From assembly GCF_036237275.1 (NCBI RefSeq), contig NZ_CP108352.1, positions 6,076,001 through 6,140,000 of the forward strand: 64,000 nucleotides of DNA. Direction: 5' to 3'. The DNA is from Streptomyces sp. NBC_01353 (lineage in GTDB: Bacteria > Actinomycetota > Actinomycetes > Streptomycetales > Streptomycetaceae). The notes below the pieces were generated by a model, which was not told where the DNA came from, searched no databases, and saw only the letters and a program-made list of their open reading frames with translations. Positions 46,208 through 54,457 of the stretch are shown here, piece after piece; positions within the stretch are counted from its first letter, which is position 1, and each line of letters opens with the position of its first letter. The position numbers and the translations under genes are program-made.

Positions 46208-47077
46208 TCAGGAGCGCAGCTCCTGCGTGCAGCACTTCACGCTGCCGCCGCCCTTGAGGAGTTCCGACAGGTCCATCCCCAGCGGCTCGAAGCCCCGCTC
46301 ACGCAGCGGGGCGAAGAGCCCCACCGCCGCCTGCGGCAGCAGCACGTGGCGGCCGTCGCTCACCGCGTTGAGACCCAGCGCCGCCGCGTCGACGTCCGTC
46401 GCCAGCAGTGCGTCGGGGAAGAGCCGGGCGAGGACCGCCCGGCTCCCGGGGGAGAAGGCGTCGGGGTAGTACATGACCTCGTCGCCCTCCGCGTCCAGGA
46501 CGCACAGCGCCGTGTCCAGGTGGTAGTAGCGCGGGTCGACCAGCTCCAGGCCGATGACCGGGCGCCCGAAGAACTCCTGTGCCTCGTGGTGCGCGAGTGG
46601 GCTGGAGCGGAAGCCCCGGCCGGCCAGGATCCACGACGCGGTCACCGCGAAGTCGCCCTCGCCCTCGTTCACGTGCTCCGGCACCCATACCTCCGGGTAA
46701 CCGTTCCTGCGGAACCAGTCCCGATGCGCCGCCGCCTCGTCCGTACGTTCCGGATGGGCGAACTTCGCGCCCAGCACCCGCCCGTCCACCACGGTCGCGC
46801 CGTTCGCGGCGAAGACCATGTCCGGCAGGCCGGGGTCCGGGTCGAGGAGTTCGACGGTGTGGCCGAGCGAGACGTAGCGGGCCTGCAGGTCCTCCCACTG
46901 TGCGAGGGCGAGCGGCAGGTCGACCGGTTTCGTGGGGTCCATCCAGGGGTTGATGGAGTACGTCACCTTGAAGTGCGTGGGTGGGCACATCAGATAACGG
47001 CGGGGCGAGGCCTCGCGCGGAGTCAGGCGCAATGAGGGCTCCTCACGGACGAAGTGAGATGGTCGGACGGAGCCCAT
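46208..47077 (-). CDS. DDAH-like amidinotransferase/dimethylargininase
   Basis: A 289-residue protein of the arginine-modifying pentein fold. The substrate-binding block is INPWMDPTKPVD, with DMVFAANGATVV (Asp/Asn), the catalytic His in YYHLDTALCVLD and the nucleophilic Cys in GGSVKCCTQEL at the C terminus. Members hydrolyse methylarginines to citrulline or act as ornithine-forming or amidinotransferase variants. It may start later, at the MCPPTHFKV methionine, but 47077 keeps a conserved lead. A TetR-type palindrome lies 62 bp upstream, between this gene and the divergent TetR gene. Confidence 0.85.
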   Translation of the reverse strand: MGSVRPSHFVREEPSLRLTPREASPRRYLMCPPTHFKVTYSINPWMDPTKPVDLPLALAQWEDLQARYVSLGHTVELLDPDPGLPDMVFAANGATVVDGRVLGAKFAHPERTDEAAAHRDWFRRNGYPEVWVPEHVNEGEGDFAVTASWILAGRGFRSSPLAHHEAQEFFGRPVIGLELVDPRYYHLDTALCVLDAEGDEVMYYPDAFSPGSRAVLARLFPDALLATDVDAAALGLNAVSDGRHVLLPQAAVGLFAPLRERGFEPLGMDLSELLKGGGSVKCCTQELRS

Positions 47078-47139
47078 GGTCCGCTTTCCACCGCCTCGGC
47101 GCAGTGGACCGTTCGGGTGGTTCGAGCGAACATCGCGTA

Positions 47140-47158
47140 GCGAGACGCAGCGTCTCGC
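47140..47158. promoter_or_regulatory. Perfect palindrome, likely TetR operator
   Basis: GCGAGACG-CAG-CGTCTCGC is an 8-bp perfect inverted repeat 20 bp before the TetR ATG and 62 bp before the divergent DDAH-like start. This is the usual place for a self-regulated TetR repressor. Confidence 0.65.
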
Positions 47159-47177
47159 CTGCTGCTAGATTGGACGC

Positions 47178-47798
47178 ATGTCCGACACCAAGGCCCCCGA
47201 TGCCTCCCGCCGCAGCGAACGCTCCCGCCGCGCCATCTTCGACGCCGCCCTCGCCCTCGTCTCCGAGGCCGGCTACACCAAGACCACCATCGAGGGCATC
47301 GCCGCCCGCGCCGGCGTCGGCAAGCAGACCATCTACCGCTGGTGGCCCTCCAAGGCCGCCGTCCTGCTCGACGCCTTCCTCGACCTCGCCGCCCAGGCCA
47401 ACGAGGCCCTCGGCGGCGACGCCGAGAGTGAGATCCCCGACACCGGCGACCTCGCCGCCGACCTGAAGTACGTGCTCCGCGCCACCGTCGACGAGCTGAA
47501 CAACCCCACGTACGACGCCCCCTCCCGCGCCCTCGCCGCCGAGGGCATCGTCAACGCCGAACTCGGCACCCAGTTCGTGGAGCGGCTCCTGGAACCTCAG
47601 CTCCAGCACTACGTACGCCGCATCGAGGCCGCCCAGGCCGCCGGGGACATCGACCCCGCCGTCGACCCGCGCATCGCCCTCGAACTCCTCGTCGGCCCCC
47701 TGAACCACCGCTGGCTGCACCGCACGCTGCCGCTCACCCACGCCTACGCCGACACCCTCGTCGACTACGCGCTGCGCGGGCTCGCGCCCAGGGCGTAA
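47178..47798 (+). CDS. TetR-family transcriptional regulator
   Basis: A 206-residue repressor. The N-terminal helix-turn-helix reads AIFDAALALVSEAGYTKTTI, then GVGKQTIYRWWPSKAAVL. The C-terminal helical domain (about 75-200) includes the TetR_C-type block AELGTQFVERLLEPQLQ and would bind an unknown ligand. The gene is divergent from the DDAH-like gene, with the palindrome at 47140-47158 between them, so both may be under its control. A TAGATT sequence just upstream could be its -10. Confidence 0.92.
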   Translation: MSDTKAPDASRRSERSRRAIFDAALALVSEAGYTKTTIEGIAARAGVGKQTIYRWWPSKAAVLLDAFLDLAAQANEALGGDAESEIPDTGDLAADLKYVLRATVDELNNPTYDAPSRALAAEGIVNAELGTQFVERLLEPQLQHYVRRIEAAQAAGDIDPAVDPRIALELLVGPLNHRWLHRTLPLTHAYADTLVDYALRGLAPRA

Positions 47799-47911
47799 CC
47801 CCGGTACGTACCCCGGTTGGGGACTCCGGTCACCTGAAGCAGCGGAAGATGCGACGATGGGCAGAGCCGAACGGGCGAGCACAACGGGCTAGCGCAGGTG
47901 TGAGGGGATAG

Positions 47912-48682
47912 ATGGGCGACGGTATCGGCCGCTACCGCGGCACGGAGAGCAAACTCGCGCAGTGGCTGCGCAGGCGTCCCAAGCGCACAGCGGCGGACGA
48001 CGAGAACCACCGTGTGAAGCTGCTCCTGGACGCCGCTGCCGCAGGCCTGCCCCTCGCCCCCGCCGCGTACCCCGTCGGATACCGCTGTTCCTGTGAACGC
48101 ATCGGCTGTCCGACCCCGGCCCGGCACCCTGTCTCCTTCGCCTGGCAGACCCAGTCGACCACCGACCGCGCCCAGATCGAGCGCTGGGCACTGGGCGAGC
48201 CCGAGGCGAACTTCATCACCGCCACCGGCATGGTCCACGACGTCCTCGACGTCCCCCTGGAGGCCGGCCGCGCCGCCCTGGAGCGACTGCTCGCCCAGGG
48301 CATCGACGTCGGGCCCGTCGCCGAATCCGCCGAGAGCGCGGGGGACGGCGGCCGGATGCTCTTCTTCACCGCCACCCGCGGCACCCCTGAGGACGAGGAC
48401 GAGTGGTGGCCGTGCGAGCTGGACTGCCATCCCGAGACCATGGACGAGCATCCGGGGCTGCGCTGGCACTGCCGCGGCAGCTACGTCCTCGTACCGCCGG
48501 CCCGGCTCATCGGTGACGAGGACGAGCAGCCGGCTCTCGCCTGGGTCCGCGGCCCCGAGCACGCCCTGCCCGACCCGCTGAACCTTCTGGAGACCCTCAC
48601 CGACGCCTGCGCCCGGCACGCCGCCGAGCAGGGTGAGCAGCACACCGGGCACGAGGTGGCCTGGCCGCTCGGCCGCCGCTGA
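47912..48682 (+). CDS. Bifunctional primase/polymerase-like (prim-pol N) protein
   Basis: A 256-residue protein resembling the N-terminal prim-pol domain. Characteristic parts are AAAAGLPLAPAAYPVGYRC, a cysteine group CSCERIGCPTPARHP, WQTQSTTDRAQIERWA and FITATGMVHDVLDVP. In full replication proteins this domain makes primers, but here no helicase part follows and the acidic triad is not obvious. Short versions like this one are common single-copy chromosomal genes in Streptomyces, and their role is unknown. GAGGGGATAG precedes ATG 47912. No plasmid genes are near. Confidence 0.75.
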   Translation: MGDGIGRYRGTESKLAQWLRRRPKRTAADDENHRVKLLLDAAAAGLPLAPAAYPVGYRCSCERIGCPTPARHPVSFAWQTQSTTDRAQIERWALGEPEANFITATGMVHDVLDVPLEAGRAALERLLAQGIDVGPVAESAESAGDGGRMLFFTATRGTPEDEDEWWPCELDCHPETMDEHPGLRWHCRGSYVLVPPARLIGDEDEQPALAWVRGPEHALPDPLNLLETLTDACARHAAEQGEQHTGHEVAWPLGRR

Positions 48683-48784
48683 GGGACGACGGCGGCCTGC
48701 GGGGGAGTACGAGTCGGGAGGCGGGGAGCCGGCGTCACGAACCCAGGGCCCAGGGCGGCTACGAGTGGGGTGACGAAACCGCCG

Positions 48785-49780
48785 CTACGAGCCCTTGGCC
48801 CCCGTGACGCCCTGCAGCCGGCCCGCGATCGTGACCCCGTCCTGCTCCGTGCCCGTCGGCTTCACGAGGACGGCCTGGCTCGACACCCACTCCTTGGTGA
48901 CCGTGTTCTTCACCTCGCCCGTCAGCAGGGCCTTCACATCGGGCGTGACCTTCGGCCGGTAGCCCTGCGCCGCCGTCTGCCGCTCGAAGTAGCGCGTCGC
49001 GAAGAAGACCAGCGCCCCGCCGTCCTCGGTCGCGAGGGCCAGCGGCGCGAAGTCCCCGGCGTCGGTGACCTGGTCGATGTACTGCGTCGCCATGCCGACC
49101 CGCTTCGCGGCCTTCTGCCGTTCGTCCCGCCACTCCGTGGTGTGCGGCCCCGCCGCGAACTGGCCCTGCTCCCCGCCGCCGAGGAGTGAGACATAGCTCC
49201 GGCCCAGGTCCTTGGGCGCCACCGCGAGTTCCGCGGAGTCCGCGTCGACCGGCACCGCGTACCCGCCGTCCGTCTTGAACGCCGGGATCTCGTCCGGGGT
49301 CAGGATCGCCAGATAGGCGGCCTCCCACAGCTGCTCGGAGCCGTTGCGCACGAAGACAAGGAGCCAGCGGTTGTCACCGCTGCCCTGATCGGTGTCCCGG
49401 TTGGAGTCGGTGTCCACCACGAACCAGCGCGGCCAGCCCGCCTTCTTCGGCAGCACGAACTTCGCGTCCGTCAGCTCCAGCGGGCGGTGGTCGGGATTGC
49501 CGTTGGGACTGGTGATCGAACGGGACCTCAGACCCGCCTGGTTGATCGCCCCGAGCGGCCCGGTGACCCGGCCGGCGTCGAGCGCGGGGTCGTACGCCTT
49601 GTCCGCCTTGTTGTAGGCGTCGGTGAAGTCCTTGAGGGCCTGCTCGGCCTCACTCTTCGTCGCCGCCGGGAGCAGTTCCCGCTCGCCGTGCACCGTCACG
49701 CAGCCGCTCGCCGTCAGCGCCAGCACGGTCGCCGCCGTCGTCGCCACGAGTGCCCTCGACGGTCGCCTCAGCCTTCTCAT
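48785..49780 (-). CDS. Secreted lipoprotein of unknown function
   Basis: A 331-residue protein with a lipoprotein signal: RRLRRPSR, a hydrophobic core and lipobox TASGC with Cys at about residue 27. The mature part is a two-domain soluble protein without motif known to me (blocks WFVVDTDSNRDT, LWEAAYLAILTPDEIPAF). The start overlaps the last 131 bp of the iron permease gene in another frame. The signal peptide lies fully inside that overlap, so the start is likely right. It may be translated together with the iron-uptake genes, but a link to iron is not shown. Confidence 0.75.
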   Translation of the reverse strand: MRRLRRPSRALVATTAATVLALTASGCVTVHGERELLPAATKSEAEQALKDFTDAYNKADKAYDPALDAGRVTGPLGAINQAGLRSRSITSPNGNPDHRPLELTDAKFVLPKKAGWPRWFVVDTDSNRDTDQGSGDNRWLLVFVRNGSEQLWEAAYLAILTPDEIPAFKTDGGYAVPVDADSAELAVAPKDLGRSYVSLLGGGEQGQFAAGPHTTEWRDERQKAAKRVGMATQYIDQVTDAGDFAPLALATEDGGALVFFATRYFERQTAAQGYRPKVTPDVKALLTGEVKNTVTKEWVSSQAVLVKPTGTEQDGVTIAGRLQGVTGAKGS

Positions 49781-50618
49781 CGATCGCCTTCTGCTTCTTC
49801 ACCGGCACGGACGGACCCGACCCTACCGGGGCCAGGAACAGTGCGAGCGTCGGGATCAGATAGAGCGCCCACACCGTGACCTGAAGAACCGTCGGATCGG
49901 GCTGGAAGTTGAAGACTCCCTTCAGGAGCGTCCCGTACCAGCTGTCCGGCGGAATCGTCGCCGAGACGTCGAACGCCTTGTTCGCGAGCCCGTCCAGGAA
50001 GCGCGCCTCCTGGAGGTCGTGCACGCCGTACGCGAGGACACCGGCGGCCACCACGACCAGCATGCCGCCGGTCCAGGTGAAGAACCTCGCCAGGTTGATC
50101 CTCAGCGCCCCGCGGTAGAACAGCCAGGCCAGCAGCACGGCCGTCGCGATGCCGAGCAGCACCCCGACCAGGGGCGCGGACGTGCCGTCGGAGGACGCCC
50201 GCACCGACGCCCAGACGAACAGCGCGGTCTCCAGGCCCTCACGGCCGACCGCCAGGAAGGCGGTGGTCACCAGCGCGCCCGTGCCCATCCGCAGGGCCGC
50301 GTCCAGCCTGCCGTGCAGCTCCGCCCGCAGATGCCGGGCGGTGCGCCGCATCCAGAAGACCATCCAGGTCACCAGGACGACGGCGAGGATGGAGAGCGTG
50401 CCGCCGAGCAGCTCCTGTGCCTCGAAGGTCAGCTCCTGCGAGCCGAACTCGAGGCCTGCACCGAAGGCCAGCGCGATACCGACGGCGACCCCGATGCCGA
50501 TCCAGATCGGCCTCAGGGCCTCACGGTGGTCCGTCTTCACCAGGTACGCGATGAGGATGCAGACGACCAGGCCGGCCTCCAGGCCCTCGCGCAGGCCGAT
50601 CAGATAGTTGCCGAACAC
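49650..50618 (-). CDS. efeU: Ferrous/ferric iron permease EfeU (FTR1 family)
   Basis: A 322-residue membrane protein with seven hydrophobic helices. The two iron-transport motifs REGLE are at residues 10-14 and 126-130, both intact. It imports iron across the cell membrane together with EfeO and EfeB. It is the last gene of efeO-efeB-efeU, 25 bp after efeB. The C-terminal tail (about 275-322) is charged, looks disordered and overlaps the next gene; it may be an extension caused by loss of an earlier stop. Confidence 0.92.
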   Translation of the reverse strand: MFGNYLIGLREGLEAGLVVCILIAYLVKTDHREALRPIWIGIGVAVGIALAFGAGLEFGSQELTFEAQELLGGTLSILAVVLVTWMVFWMRRTARHLRAELHGRLDAALRMGTGALVTTAFLAVGREGLETALFVWASVRASSDGTSAPLVGVLLGIATAVLLAWLFYRGALRINLARFFTWTGGMLVVVAAGVLAYGVHDLQEARFLDGLANKAFDVSATIPPDSWYGTLLKGVFNFQPDPTVLQVTVWALYLIPTLALFLAPVGSGPSVPVKKQKAIDEKAEATVEGTRGDDGGDRAGADGERLRDGARRAGTAPGGDEE

Positions 50619-50643
50619 GGCGTCTCCTTGTCTCCGTCCGCGG

Positions 50644-51942
50644 CTACGAGAACAGTGCCCGGCCCCACCAGTCGTCCTTGTCGCGGACGCCCGGCGGGAC
50701 GGCGAACAGGGCCGAACCCACGTGCTGGATGTACTCGTTGAGGACGTCCGCGCGGGCCAGCGAGGTCTGTACCGGGACGAATCCTGTACGGACGTCCCGC
50801 TGGTACGCGAGGAAGAACAGGCCCGCCTCCAGACGGCCGAGACCGTCCGTGCCGTCCGTGAAGGAGTAGCCGCGGCGCAGGATCGTCGCCCCGTTGTTGG
50901 AGTCCGGGTGCGCGAGCCGGACGTGCGCCTCGGGCTTCATCGCCTTCAGGAACGGCTCGTCGTGCTCCTTGGCCTTGCCGACGGGCGCGCCCTCGCGCTT
51001 GTCGCGGCCGAAGATGTCCTCCTGCTCGGCGAGCGGGGTGCGGTCCCAGGTCTCGACGTTCATCCGGATGCGGCGGGCGACGAGGTAGGAGCCGCCCGTC
51101 ATCCAGGCCGCCCGGCCCGGGGCGTCCTTGGCGGGGACCCACACGTGCTTGTCCAGGGCGGCCGTGTCGGTGCCCGCGATGTTGCGGGTGCCGTCCTTGA
51201 AACCGAACAGATTGCGCGGGGTCTGCGCGTCGGGCGTCGTGGAGGACGTCTTGCCGAAGCCCAGCTGCGACCAGCGCACCGCCACCTTGCCGAAGCCGAT
51301 CCTGGCGAGGTTGCGGATCGCGTGCACCGCGACCTGCGGGTCGTCCGCGCAGGCCTGGACGCACAGGTCGCCGCCGCTGCGGGCCGGGTCCAGGTTGTCG
51401 CCGGGGAACTTGGGCAGGTCGACCAACGCGCCGGGCCGCCTGTCCTTGAGACCGAAGCGGCCGTCGAAGAGGGAGGGGCCGAAGCCGATGGTGAGGGTGA
51501 GCCGGGAGGGTTTGAGACCGAGGGCCTCGCCGGTGTCGTCCGGCGGGGCCTCCGGCAGGCCGCCGTAGGCACCTTCGCCGACTTCGTGACCGGCCGTCAT
51601 GCGCTCGGCGGCCCGCGTCCAGTCCTTGAGGAGCTGGACCAGCTCGGCGCGGTCGGTCGTCTTCACGTCGAAGGCGGCGAAGTGCAGCCGGTCCTGCACG
51701 GCGGTGGCGATACCGGCCTGGTGCGGCCCGTGGAAGGGGACGGCCGCGCCACTGTCGGCGACGGGCGCGGTGCTGTCCCCGCGACGGGTCAGGACGACGG
51801 CGCCGCCGGCCGCGGCGGCGCCGAGCGCGAGCCCGGCGCCGCCCCAGCCGAGGAGCGTGCGCCGCGAGGTCGCGTCGGACTCTCGCGGGTCGCCGGCGGG
51901 CGGGCCGCTCTCGCTCGCTTGGTTCTCGCTCGCGTCGGGCAT
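50644..51942 (-). CDS. efeB: Deferrochelatase/peroxidase EfeB (DyP type)
   Basis: A 432-residue Tat-exported heme protein. The twin-arginine motif is TSRRTLLGWGGAG near residue 26. The DyP motif GFKDGTRNI (GxxDG) lies near 235, and the heme-binding His is in HVRLAHPDSNNGA. EfeB oxidises ferrous iron for uptake and can take iron out of heme in enterics. It lies 12 bp after efeO and 25 bp before efeU. The heme oxygenase at 55272 offers a second route to heme iron. Confidence 0.93.
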   Translation of the reverse strand: MPDASENQASESGPPAGDPRESDATSRRTLLGWGGAGLALGAAAAGGAVVLTRRGDSTAPVADSGAAVPFHGPHQAGIATAVQDRLHFAAFDVKTTDRAELVQLLKDWTRAAERMTAGHEVGEGAYGGLPEAPPDDTGEALGLKPSRLTLTIGFGPSLFDGRFGLKDRRPGALVDLPKFPGDNLDPARSGGDLCVQACADDPQVAVHAIRNLARIGFGKVAVRWSQLGFGKTSSTTPDAQTPRNLFGFKDGTRNIAGTDTAALDKHVWVPAKDAPGRAAWMTGGSYLVARRIRMNVETWDRTPLAEQEDIFGRDKREGAPVGKAKEHDEPFLKAMKPEAHVRLAHPDSNNGATILRRGYSFTDGTDGLGRLEAGLFFLAYQRDVRTGFVPVQTSLARADVLNEYIQHVGSALFAVPPGVRDKDDWWGRALFS

Positions 51943-51954
51943 GTCCGTGTCCTC

Positions 51955-53109
51955 CTACTTCACAACCGCGGCGGCGAGCTTGGAGAGCGGCTCGGCCAGC
52001 GCGTTGACGCCGTCCGACAGCTCCTTGCGCTCGGCCTTGCCGACCTTGTCGTACGAGGTGAAGACGTAGCTCGCCTTGTCCGTGCGGTACTTGTCGAGGA
52101 GAGCGTTCAGCGCGGCGAACTGCTTGTCGAGTTCGGCGACGAGCTTCGGGTCGTTCTTCGAGGCGACCGGCTTGAGCAGCTCGAACGACTTCTGCGCGCC
52201 CTCGACGTTCGCCTTGAAGTCGACCAGGTCGGTGTGGGAGTAACGCTCCTCCTCGCCCGTGACCTTGCCGGTGGCGACCTCGTCCAGGAGCTCCTTGGCG
52301 CCGTTGGCCATCGAGGTCGGGGTGATGTCGGCCTTGCCGACCCGCTTCACCCAGTCCGCCAGGTCCTTGTCGAGGGTGTCCGCGAGCTGCTTCTCCCGGT
52401 CGCCGATCTTCTTGTCCTGCCAGAGCGCCTTCTCCAGGCGGTGCCAGCCGGTCCAGTCCTTCGCCGGGTCCTGCCCCTCCTCCAGGCCGTCCTCGCGGAC
52501 GTCGACCTTCGGGTCGATGTCGCCGAAGGACTCGGCGACCGGCTCGGTGCGCTCCCAGCCGATACGGGAGTCGGCGTACGCCTTCTTCGCGGCCTCGACG
52601 TCACCGGCGCGGACGGCGTCGGTGAAGACCTTCACCTTCGGCAGCGTCTCGTCGGCCTGCGCCTGTACGTACTGGCGGTAGGCGGCGACGGCGGCGTCCA
52701 TCTCCGGGGAGCGCTTCGCGGCCGCGGCCCCACCGGTGACGGTGACCTTCTGCCGGATGCCGTCACCCTTCATGCCGGGCTTGCAGGCGATCTCGTACTC
52801 ACCGGCCTTGACCTCGGCGGTGATGGTGGCCTTGGTGCCGGGGCCGATGTTCTCGCGCTCGGTCACGATCCGGTCGTCCGGGTACAGGACGTAGACCTCG
52901 GTGACCTTCGAGCCCTTGTTCTCCACGGCGAGCTTCACATGCCCGGCCGGGAACTCCTTCTTCGACACCTCACAGGAGTCGTCCTTCGCGACGACCTGGA
53001 TCGAGCCGTCGTCGCCCTTGGCGTCGCTTTTCTGGGTGCAGCCCGTGACGGCTGTCAGAGCCGCCACTGCGGTGGCGGCGGTGACGACGGAGAGACGGAC
53101 GGCTCGCAT
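51955..53109 (-). CDS. efeO: Iron uptake lipoprotein EfeO
   Basis: A 384-residue protein with a lipoprotein-type signal (ALTAVTGC, Cys 24). An N-terminal cupredoxin-like domain (about 35-130, with CEVSKKEFPAGHVKL and IACKPGMKGDG) is followed by an M75 imelysin-type helical domain with the HxxE motif in WHRLEKALW near 220. It binds iron outside the cell and hands it to EfeU. It is the first gene of the operon, and an iron box lies about 45-60 bp upstream. Confidence 0.93.
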   Translation of the reverse strand: MRAVRLSVVTAATAVAALTAVTGCTQKSDAKGDDGSIQVVAKDDSCEVSKKEFPAGHVKLAVENKGSKVTEVYVLYPDDRIVTERENIGPGTKATITAEVKAGEYEIACKPGMKGDGIRQKVTVTGGAAAAKRSPEMDAAVAAYRQYVQAQADETLPKVKVFTDAVRAGDVEAAKKAYADSRIGWERTEPVAESFGDIDPKVDVREDGLEEGQDPAKDWTGWHRLEKALWQDKKIGDREKQLADTLDKDLADWVKRVGKADITPTSMANGAKELLDEVATGKVTGEEERYSHTDLVDFKANVEGAQKSFELLKPVASKNDPKLVAELDKQFAALNALLDKYRTDKASYVFTSYDKVGKAERKELSDGVNALAEPLSKLAAAVVK

Positions 53110-53152
53110 AGGGGCTCCAGTGAGGACGGGGACGGGGTGAGGCGGACCTAAC

Positions 53153-53171
53153 TTAACCGAGGCTTACCTCA
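53153..53171. promoter_or_regulatory. Iron box upstream of efeO
   Basis: TTAACCGAGGCTTACCTCA (plus strand) is an imperfect palindrome that matches the DtxR/DmdR iron-box consensus at about 13 of 19 positions on the minus strand. It overlaps the presumed efeO promoter. Confidence 0.65.
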
Positions 53172-53262
53172 CCCAAACCGGGGCGTCCAGTGATTCGGCT
53201 CTCACGTTCCTGGCTCAGGCACGACAAGGTCACGACGTGCTCATCGGCGCCCCATGGCAGGG

Positions 53263-53559
53263 TCAAGTGCGGGTCAAGGAGCCGGGTTTGTCCGTTTCGG
53301 CGGCGAGCGGGGTGCGGCGCGGGACGACCAGAGGGACGCCGGTCCGTGGATGTGGCAACACCTCAACCGGCTGCCGGTGCACGCGGCTCAGCAGCTCCTC
53401 GTCGAAGACGTCGGCCGGTGGCCCGTCGGCGGCGATCCGGCCGTCGTGCAGCACCCCGACGCGGTCCGCGTGCGCGGCGGCGAGCCCGAGGTCGTGCAGC
53501 ACGACCACGACCGCGACCCCGGCGGCGGCGCGCTCACGGCAGACCCGGAGCACCAGGTG
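53263..53559 (-). pseudogene. C-terminal stump of a heme ABC transporter ATPase (HmuV-like)
   Basis: About 98 codons that match only the end of heme/siderophore ATPases: HLVLRVCRERAAAGVAVVVV, then LHDLGLAAAHADRVGVLHDG (the H-loop His is in VLHDL) and ADGPPADVFDEELLSRVHR. Walker A, the signature motif and Walker B are absent; similarity begins abruptly at 53559, next to the start of an unrelated gene. There is no usable start codon. The location between efeO and heme oxygenase suggests that a heme uptake operon once stood here. Confidence 0.75.
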
Positions 53560-53592
53560 CGGCCCTGCCGCGTGCGCGGCTAGCGTGCGGGC

Positions 53593-54457
53593 ATGCGACT
53601 GTTCCCCGAGACCTCCTTCGGACCGGTGTACCGCGCGGAGGGTCCGGCCGAACCGCCCGCACTGCGCTGGGAGATGACGGACGGCCGCAGGATGCTGCTG
53701 CGCCAGGCGGGACGGCCCGTCCTGCTCGCCCGGCTCGACGAGGACCGGGGCGGGGTCAGGCTCCACCGCCGCGCCGGGTACCGCTCACCGCTGCCGCCGA
53801 TACGGGCCGACGAGTCCCGGCTGATGCCCGACTGGCAGCGCCGGTACGCCGATCGGCTGGCAGCCTCCGACGAGGGGCCCGGTGCATCCGGGGCGTTGGG
53901 TGTTCGGGACTCGGGAGGTGTTCCCGCCGTACGTCTGGGGTGAGGACTTCGTCACCGCGTGGCCGTACGGACATCTGGACTGGGGCAAGAACGGCTGGAA
54001 CGGCGTCGTCCCGCTGCGGAAGCTCTCGGCCCCGGACGCTCCTCGCGTCAAGGCGTACCGCAAGCGGGCCGGGGACGGCACTCTCGCGCCCGTACTGCTG
54101 TGGTGGATCACCGCCCTCGACGGCTGGCTGCTCCTCGACGGGCACGATCGTGCCGTCGCAGCGCTCGCCGAGGATCGTGCGCCGCACACGGTCGTCCTGG
54201 CCATGGCTGAGGACGAAGCGACGTCGGCCGAGCGGTTCGCGGCACTCCCCCAGCGGGAGGAGGAGCTGCGGACGCGCGCGTTCGGCGGTCCCGACCCGGA
54301 GCGGCAGCGCGCGGCGTTCCTGCGTGGCCTCAACGACTACGCCGCAGCGATTCCGTACGAGGAAGCCCGCACCCGTGCCTGGCCGATTCCCGGTGGACCG
54401 GCGGAATGGGACGCCTGGATGCTTGAATTCCGCCATGCACACGACCGTGACGAGTAG
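53593..54457 (+). pseudogene. Hypothetical gene split by a single-base frameshift
   Basis: Two adjoining frames look like one protein of about 288 residues. Part one (53593 to about 53880, MRLFPETSFGPVYRAEG... ADRLAASDEGP) continues smoothly in the +1 frame from about 53882 (VHPGRWVFGTREVFPPYVWG ... EFRHAHDRDE). The switch falls at GGGGCCCGGTGC, where one C fewer would restore a single frame. Codon third positions are GC-rich on both sides, in the two frames respectively. It is either a sequencing error in a C run or a real mutation. No domain recognised. The end overlaps the PhzF-like gene by 23 bp. Confidence 0.65.

Noticed and set aside
47912-48682. Integrated plasmid or phage replication gene
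   Set aside because: The prim-pol-like protein stands alone among core genes with no integrase, att site or helicase.
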